In this document: positions 20,601-22,446 of the stretch, one piece after another
How the letters are laid out: every line of letters starts with the position of its first letter
How positions within the stretch are numbered: position 1 is the first letter of the stretch
Origin: Plakobranchus ocellatus
Lineage: Eukaryota; Mollusca; Gastropoda; Plakobranchidae
Assembly: GCA_019648995.1 (NCBI GenBank)
Contig: BLXT01000663.1
Location: 812,662-835,107 of the forward strand
Length of the DNA stretch: 22,446 nucleotides
Reading direction: 5' to 3'
Made by a program: the position numbers and the translations under genes
Notes under the pieces: generated by a model
What the model was told of the DNA's origin: nothing
Database searches by the model: none
Seen by the model: only the letters and a program-made list of their open reading frames with translations

Positions 20601-22342
20601 CCTCCGTCAGGCCAGGGCGCCGGTAGCGGGGCTCGAACCCGCGACAGAAGGGTCCCTGCAGATCTCAGGGCGGACTTGCAAGCCACTGTGCTACCGACGC
20701 TAAATATCCTAGGAGATGTGAAAGGTTAATAAACGACTTGGAATGAAATGCATGTTTTTTAGTTTTTGCCTAGGTGTGCATGTGGCTCCTACGGCTGCTT
20801 TCAGAAAATTTGAGGTGAATGTTTGTTGAAAAACAGACGTAATAAGTAAACAACAGATTAACGGCAAAAGATGCTTAAAAATTTCCAAAAATGGAACAAA
20901 TCCATTTTAAAAGAAACACTTGGCAGCTATGCTATTTATATAAAAATATAGGAATGTTTACTATCAAATCGTTTGACATATTTTTGTTGACCCTAGTTGC
21001 AGTTTTGACTGACTCAAGTGAATCGTGATTCAAGTTACTCGGGTTAAAGATGACAAATTGTTTAAAAGTGCTATATGTTCACCACCATCAAAATATTTAA
21101 GATCGAAATGAAAACTCCTTTCATGACACTCCTAAAGTGTACCATATCACTTTTCACATAGTTTCTATGATACTGTTCAATACGCTTATTTGTAACATAT
21201 AAAATATTATAATGTACCATACCTTTGTCTCTGAGTTGTGCTGTAGTTTGATTCAGCTTTTTCATACTGCGACATCTCTCACCATCTGTAGATAAGTCAA
21301 ATTTTAACTGTTTTTATCATGAAGTTTTAAAAATTCATTTTAAGAAACAATCAGGCTCTATAAAATAATAAAAGCAACTGCAAAATATTATCCATGAACA
21401 AAGGTGCTCAATATTTTATATCCATTATTGATGAGGATTTTTTTAAATAATTTTGTAGAACAAATCAATAAAAATAAAATCGTTTTTGAAACTATAATCT
21501 TTCCAGATTTAACGCATTAGCATTCTATATTGAAAAAAAAAAAAACAGAAAAAATAACTAAAAAAATAATGATTAAAAAGTCATAACAGTTACACTTTCA
21601 TGTTTTCAAAGCTAAAAGAATTGTCACTTAAAAACAAGAATTGAAAATAAAGAACTCTCTAGATTTGACCCTGATCTATCATTTTCATAAGCTACTGGAT
21701 TATGCCTATAAATCATGAAAGATCATTGACTTCAAAAGTCATCAAGATTGATATAGCACTTCAACTCAGATGTACTGAATTACCTTGAATATAACAAATT
21801 AATTGAGATATAGCAATTTTGAAATATAGGCATAAGGAACAGGCTGTCTAATTGCATTTAAATCAGTTTTGACAAAATTGTTTAATAATTTTTTTTATTT
21901 TTTTTTTTTTTTTTGGTGATGGTGGTGGGGGGGTGGAGTGGAAGTTGCATATATCAAAAGCTTCCTACAGCACTTGGACAGAAAATGGTCATCTTCTGCT
22001 TCCAGACCATTCAAAACACTCAATATCTTTTTGATTGTTTCTCAAACACAAGCAATGTTCTTTCATATTGTCAGATGTGTGGAGGAAAGTAAATGGCCTT
22101 CCCCTGTGTCAGAGGGCATGACACACTCAGGTTGTGCTGTGATGTCATGGGACATCACAGCATAGCCTGATGAGATTAACTCACCCTAAGGATAGGTGAG
22201 AAGTATGTACCCTGCCTCAGTCTTGATCCAGCCACCATGCAGACAACATCTGAATAGATCTAGTCTACTGTTGGCAAGACTCACCTTTGCGGCGCGAGGC
22301 TAAGTGCCGCAACACTGGCGCTGCGAGCAACGAACATGACAT
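2597..22342 (-). CDS. HMMR: HMMR/RHAMM homologue, whole gene model of 14 spliced exons (about 997 aa)
   Basis: The spliced coding sequence joins 22342..22285, 21285..21223, 19513..18598, 16327..16106, 15761..15519, 14396..14154, 13486..13244, 12346..12104, 10913..10713, 10523..10329, 8995..8904, 7209..7076, 4669..4540 and 2607..2597. Every junction is GT..AG, all phases agree and the sum is 2994 nt. The protein is almost entirely heptad-rich and K/E/L/Q-rich, with no membrane segment. The family call comes from the C-terminus, residues about 876-995: YEEL..PF..DAFEVER, then [11 protein letters not shown], then PLKEGN, in the order and spacing I recall for vertebrate HMMR. Vertebrate HMMR binds microtubules, acts at spindle poles and centrosomes with TPX2 and dynein, and can bind hyaluronan. 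A cytoskeletal role is inferred here. KIF15 shares the C-terminal domain, but no motor domain is visible. The vertebrate N-terminal motif is absent, so the 5' end is less certain than the 3' two thirds. Confidence 0.8.
3165..3190. repeat. 10-bp hairpin with 6-nt loop
   Basis: TTTGTGAAGT, loop TTTACT, then ACTTCACAAA, a perfect stem. It lies in the intron between exon 14 and the optional 60-nt exon. Confidence 0.5.
3887..3946 (-). CDS. possible optional HMMR exon, 60 nt, phase 1-1
   Basis: The acceptor is TTTTCTATAAGCAG and the donor is GTAG|GTAAGT, a near-perfect site. In phase 1 it is open and encodes (V)[19 protein letters not shown]. Its length is a multiple of three with phase 1 at both ends, so it can be inserted between exons 13 and 14 without changing the frame. 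There is no coiled-coil character and I recognise no homologue. In another frame it holds a short hydrophobic peptide, described under findings. Confidence 0.4.
   Translation of the reverse strand, partial: YLNMSSISAGLVIFILLAL
4540..4669 (-). CDS. HMMR: HMMR exon 13
   Basis: A 130-nt exon, phase 0 in and phase 1 out. The acceptor is CAATTTTTAG and the donor is GAAG|GTAAGA. It encodes [19 protein letters not shown], then [20 protein letters not shown] and PLKE. It ends the coiled coil in a basic, Gly-containing tail. PLKE followed by the GN of exon 14 matches PLKEGN near the human C-terminus as I recall it. The second vertebrate B-X7-B motif is not clearly kept. Confidence 0.85.
6508..6541. 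repeat. 15-nt direct repeat, two copies, 19-nt period
   Basis: TGCACTGCATCTGTA occurs at 6508..6522 and 6527..6541, immediately beside the 38-bp foldback. Confidence 0.8.
6557..6659. repeat. perfect 38-bp inverted repeat (foldback) with 27-nt spacer
   Basis: Arms 6557..6594 and 6622..6659 are exact reverse complements over 38 bp. The spacer 6595..6621 is GC-rich (begins GCGGCCGAG, ends CCAGGTCGG), in contrast to the AT-rich arms, and contains a CCGA/TCGG mini-stem. It could be a foldback or MITE-type element, or a strong hairpin in the intron 12 RNA. No clear target duplication is seen. Confidence 0.85.
7076..7209 (-). CDS. HMMR: HMMR exon 12, GHQN / KQK motif exon
   Basis: A 134-nt exon, phase 1 in and phase 0 out. 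The acceptor is ATGGCCAG, preceded by TTGTCTTCCC, and the donor is CAA|GTAAGC. It encodes [19 protein letters not shown], then [15 protein letters not shown], then [11 protein letters not shown]. The distance from FEVER to GHQN equals that in human HMMR as I recall it, so no exon is missing between 11 and 12. The basic B-X7-B pattern of the vertebrate hyaluronan-binding segment is preserved (Lys935 and Lys943 in my model). Confidence 0.93.
7210..8903 (-). other. HMMR: intron 11
   Basis: 1694 nt. Holds the ATGTTTATCGATAAACAT palindrome, one TAGATCTAG (8077..8085), and the palindrome CCATGCATGCATGG (8226..8239) inside a slightly GC-richer block (8100-8370). Overlapping open frames in that block look non-coding. 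Confidence 0.85.
7911..7928. repeat. 18-bp perfect palindrome in intron 11
   Basis: ATGTTTATCGATAAACAT reads the same on both strands and is followed by a 16-nt A run. Function unknown. Confidence 0.6.
8904..8995 (-). CDS. HMMR: HMMR exon 11, start of the conserved C-terminal domain
   Basis: A 92-nt exon, phase 2 in and phase 1 out. The donor is CAAG|GTAAGG and the acceptor is AAATTTAAG. It encodes [15 protein letters not shown], five residues and then [11 protein letters not shown] (residues about 877-906). From memory, vertebrate HMMR has W-x3-YEEL-x5-PF-x5-DAFEVE at the same place with identical spacing. This is the strongest single family signature here. Confidence 0.92.
8996..10328 (-). 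other. HMMR: intron 10
   Basis: 1333 nt. Contains the 413-bp TIR element (9290..9702). The rest is featureless. Confidence 0.85.
9290..9702. mobile_element. MITE-like element with 13-bp TIRs, 413 bp
   Basis: The terminal inverted repeats are GGGCCATTCCATG (9290..9302) and its exact complement (9690..9702). Direct TGAA on both sides (9286..9289 and 9703..9706) could be a 4-bp target duplication. Inside, GTAACACACGTAAC near 9493 and GTAACCCACGTAAC near 9677 are nearly identical. There is no transposase frame. It lies in intron 10. Superfamily unassigned. Confidence 0.65.
10329..10523 (-). CDS. HMMR: HMMR exon 10
   Basis: A 195-nt exon, phase 2-2, encoding 65 residues ([15 protein letters not shown] to ESEDEEER). 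The acceptor is a run of twelve T followed by CAAAATCAG, and the donor is GAGAG|GTTATC. The end is strongly acidic (ESEDEEE), just before the conserved C-terminal domain. Confidence 0.87.
10713..10913 (-). CDS. HMMR: HMMR exon 9
   Basis: A 201-nt exon, phase 2-2, encoding 67 residues of coiled coil ([15 protein letters not shown] to [11 protein letters not shown]). The donor AAAG|GTAAGAA is strong. The acceptor is AAACTTAG, with its pyrimidine tract some 15 nt further upstream. Confidence 0.87.
10914..12103 (-). other. HMMR: intron 8
   Basis: 1190 nt, AT-rich. A cryptic splice-flanked 31-nt block (11923..11893) was considered and rejected because it shifts the frame. Nothing else seen. Confidence 0.85.
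12104..12346 (-). CDS. HMMR: HMMR exon 8, duplicated 243-bp exon (copy 4, most diverged)
   Basis: A 243-nt exon, phase 2-2, encoding 81 residues from [15 protein letters not shown] to HLENKLGR. The acceptor is TTTAAATCCTCAG and the donor is GGCAG|GTGAAT, followed at once by an in-frame TGA. It is the most diverged copy but keeps the length, the phases, the N-terminal KK.. pattern and the terminal L-x3-(L/I)-x-R ending. Confidence 0.88.
12347..13243 (-). other. HMMR: intron 7
   Basis: 897 nt. AT-rich except for a GC-rich patch near 13013-13072 containing GGGCCCCGGCTGGGGGG. No coding signal. Confidence 0.85.
13244..13486 (-). CDS. HMMR: HMMR exon 7, duplicated 243-bp exon (copy 3)
   Basis: A 243-nt exon, phase 2-2, encoding 81 residues from [15 protein letters not shown] to LQEELKR. 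The acceptor is CTCTTTGCCCAG and the donor is AAGAG|GTACCA. It carries the shared [15 protein letters not shown] segment, matching [15 protein letters not shown] of exon 6. Confidence 0.9.
13487..14153 (-). other. HMMR: intron 6
   Basis: 667 nt between copies 2 and 3 of the duplicated exon. The word GAATATGGGCTGCTT at 13571 recurs in intron 2 at 19867. No other structure. Confidence 0.85.
14154..14396 (-). CDS. HMMR: HMMR exon 6, duplicated 243-bp exon (copy 2)
   Basis: A 243-nt exon, phase 2-2, encoding 81 residues from [15 protein letters not shown] to LLKDEIQR. The acceptor AAATGTGTCAG follows a run of nine T, and the donor AAAG|GTAAGAG is near consensus. It shares AQQTDLLAK and the ELSE..LALE.S core with exon 5. 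The two are visibly similar at DNA level around that core, which points to a comparatively recent duplication. Confidence 0.9.
14397..15518 (-). other. HMMR: intron 5
   Basis: 1122 nt. Contains the hAT-like MITE (14874..15028) and a T run near 14732-14749. Confidence 0.85.
14874..15028. mobile_element. hAT-like MITE, 155 bp
   Basis: The element has perfect 13-bp ends CAGGGATGCCAGT (14874..14886) and its complement (15016..15028), flanked by ATAAAT on both sides (14868..14873 and 15029..15034). CAGGG termini are typical of hAT elements. hAT normally makes an 8-bp duplication and only 6 bp match here, so the assignment is tentative. It has no coding capacity. Intron 5. Confidence 0.6.
15519..15761 (-). 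CDS. HMMR: HMMR exon 5, duplicated 243-bp exon (copy 1)
   Basis: A 243-nt exon, phase 2-2, encoding 81 residues. The acceptor is TTTTTTTCACAG. The donor is AATGG|GTAATT, after which the frame would stop at once. It contains [21 protein letters not shown] and [11 protein letters not shown]. It matches exon 6 at about 39 of 81 residues by hand count. Confidence 0.87.
15762..16105 (-). other. HMMR: intron 4
   Basis: 344-nt AT-rich intron separating the first two units of the duplicated array. Nothing else seen. Confidence 0.85.
16106..16327 (-). CDS. HMMR: HMMR exon 4, shortened copy of the duplicated unit
   Basis: A 222-nt exon, phase 2-2, encoding 74 residues from [10 protein letters not shown] to HSLNNALKR. 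The acceptor is a T-run ending TTTCAG and the donor is AAGAG|GTTTGC. Compared with the 243-nt exons that follow, it lacks 21 nt, exactly one heptad, after the LAYEELK segment. The rest aligns along its whole length. Confidence 0.88.
16952..18012. mobile_element. piggyBac-like element, 1061 bp, with TTAA target sites
   Basis: Perfect 16-bp terminal inverted repeats CACTTTTCTTCCACAT (16952..16967 and 17997..18012) are each bounded by TTAA (16948..16951 and 18013..18016), the target duplication typical of the piggyBac superfamily. Inside is a short acidic reading frame like the start of a piggyBac transposase but no catalytic region, so this is a non-autonomous, internally deleted copy. A subterminal palindrome GTCGCATTTATGCGAC (17981..17996) abuts the right repeat. 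It lies in intron 3. Confidence 0.75.
17699..17785 (-). pseudogene. acidic N-terminal remnant, possibly piggyBac transposase
   Basis: A 28-codon frame opens [12 protein letters not shown] and continues to [10 protein letters not shown] before a TGA. The same frame reopens for about 35 codons ([12 protein letters not shown]). Short acidic N-termini of this kind are typical of piggyBac transposases, and the position inside a TTAA-flanked element fits. No DDD catalytic domain is present. It is too short for a firm family call. Confidence 0.4.
18598..19513 (-). CDS. HMMR: HMMR exon 3, large coiled-coil exon
   Basis: A 916-nt exon, phase 1 in and phase 2 out, encoding about 305 residues (about 41-346). 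The acceptor is TTCTCTTCTCAG and the donor is CAG|GTAGGT. Reading past the donor gives an in-frame TAG within four bases, which fixes the boundary. The sequence is continuous heptad coiled coil, for example [15 protein letters not shown] and [16 protein letters not shown], with no Pro after the first dozen residues. Its last 39 residues, beginning [12 protein letters not shown], align without gaps to the end of exon 4, beginning [12 protein letters not shown]. This suggests the duplicated-exon unit begins inside this exon. Confidence 0.88.
19514..21222 (-). other. HMMR: intron 2
   Basis: 1709 nt. Contains the SINE at 20544..20700. Otherwise AT-rich, with homopolymer A/T runs and no coding signal. 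Confidence 0.75.
20544..20700 (-). mobile_element. tRNA-derived SINE with 13-bp target-site duplication
   Basis: On the minus strand the element opens GCGTCGG, then a Pol III A box TAGCACAGTGG (20693..20683) and a B box GGTTCGAGCCC (20639..20629). A body of about 85 bp follows, with a tail containing seven A. It is flanked by perfect direct repeats TAAATATCCTAGG at 20531..20543 and 20701..20713. The tRNA part forms a T arm (GCGGG/CCCGC) and a CCCTG/CAGGG anticodon-like stem, but the acceptor and D arms do not fit a functional tRNA. The perfect duplication implies a young insertion by LINE machinery. Intron 2 location. Confidence 0.85.
21223..21285 (-). CDS. HMMR: HMMR exon 2
   Basis: A 63-nt exon, phase 1 in and phase 1 out. 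The acceptor is TTATCTACAG and the donor is AAAG|GTATGG. It encodes (D)[20 protein letters not shown] and then one base of Ala. Both neighbours are joined without a stop. It is basic and polar and leads into the coiled coil. A start at its internal Met (21267) is possible if exon 1 is not used. Confidence 0.72.
21286..22284 (-). other. HMMR: intron 1
   Basis: GT..AG intron of 999 nt between exons 1 and 2. It holds the 12-bp hairpin at 22135 and a long T run at about 21887-21914. Nothing else recognisable. Confidence 0.65.
22135..22162. repeat. 12-bp hairpin in intron 1
   Basis: TGCTGTGATGTC, a 4-nt loop ATGG, then the exact complement. The arm contains TGATGTCA, one base from a cAMP-response element. 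A 7-bp inverted repeat TGTGTCA/TGACACA lies just upstream of it near 22105-22125. Confidence 0.6.
22285..22342 (-). CDS. HMMR: HMMR exon 1 (candidate start exon)
   Basis: The ATG at 22342-22340 opens 19 codons plus one base and ends at an excellent donor, AAAG|GTGAGT, in phase 1. Spliced to exon 2, the split codon gives Asp and the frame stays open. An in-frame TAG at 22381-22379 closes the upstream side, and no pyrimidine-rich acceptor lies between, which favours a first exon. A second ATG at 22337 is out of frame and would stop soon after splicing. The peptide ([19 protein letters not shown]) has Arg and Lys but no acidic residue, and it does not resemble the vertebrate HMMR N-terminus. Upstream exons beyond the window edge cannot be excluded. 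Confidence 0.6.
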
Positions 22343-22401
22343 GATTTTCGGCCTTCTATTGTTTTTTTTTAAATAGATCTAGTTTTTTTTTTTTTCTTTT
22401 C

Positions 22402-22409
22402 TTTTTATA
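22402..22409 (-). promoter_or_regulatory. possible TATA box upstream of exon 1
   Basis: TATAAAAA on the minus strand, 60 nt upstream of the ATG at 22342, would put transcription start near 22375. The surrounding A-rich sequence makes such words likely by chance, so support is weak. Confidence 0.2.
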
Positions 22410-22446
22410 TTCTAGATTAGTAGATAGATCTAGATAAGTTTGTGTT

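Noticed and set aside
20608-20700. Functional tRNA gene on the minus strand
   Set aside because: A and B boxes and a T arm are present, but the acceptor and D arms cannot both form, the anticodon loop lacks T33, and the element carries a tail and target duplications. It is a SINE head.
2597-22342. KIF15 rather than HMMR
   Set aside because: KIF15 shares the C-terminal domain, but there is no kinesin motor and the PLKEGN end and domain spacing fit HMMR. A motor upstream of the window cannot be formally excluded.

Overview
The window looks like AT-rich genomic DNA from an animal, most likely an invertebrate. Coding sequence comes in short blocks bounded by GT..AG splice sites. Introns run from about 0.2 to 2.4 kb and hold a SINE, several inverted-repeat DNA transposons and a long AT microsatellite. 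The many palindromic TAGATCTAG words would suit a mollusc, but that is only an impression.

One gene on the minus strand accounts for nearly the whole window. I read it as an HMMR/RHAMM homologue (hyaluronan-mediated motility receptor, a spindle and centrosome coiled-coil protein). The best model has 14 coding exons from an ATG at 22342 down to a TGA at 2597. All intron phases agree, the total is 2994 nt, and the product is about 997 aa. An optional 60-nt exon at 3887..3946 would make it about 1017 aa. The family call rests on exons 11-13. These carry a W-x3-YEEL-x5-PF-x5-DAFEVER block, then after the same spacing as in vertebrates GHQN-x-KQK-x-K, and finally PLKEGN near the C-terminus. The rest is predicted coiled coil. 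Human HMMR is about 725 aa, so this protein is longer. Part of the extra length comes from a tandem array of duplicated exons: exons 5, 6, 7 and 8 are each exactly 243 bp, all phase 2-2, and encode related 81-residue units. Exon 4 (222 bp) is the same unit less one heptad.

Layout from the 5' end of the gene (high coordinates): possible TATA box and exon 1 at 22.3-22.4 kb; exon 2 at 21.25 kb; SINE in intron 2 at 20.5-20.7 kb; 916-bp exon 3 at 18.6-19.5 kb; a 1.06-kb TTAA-flanked piggyBac-like element in intron 3 (16.95-18.01 kb); the duplicated exon array at 12.1-16.3 kb, with a hAT-like MITE in intron 5; exons 9-10 at 10.3-10.9 kb; a 413-bp TIR element in intron 10; exons 11-12 with the diagnostic C-terminal domain at 7.1-9.0 kb; a perfect 38-bp foldback in intron 12; exon 13 at 4.5-4.7 kb. 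The 3' end below about 4 kb is uncertain. Exon 14 carries a stop codon and has a poly(A) signal below it. However, three further phase-compatible candidate exons (1843..1794, 1102..1059, 504..399) suggest alternative 3' ends or another gene. I found no convincing gene on the plus strand.
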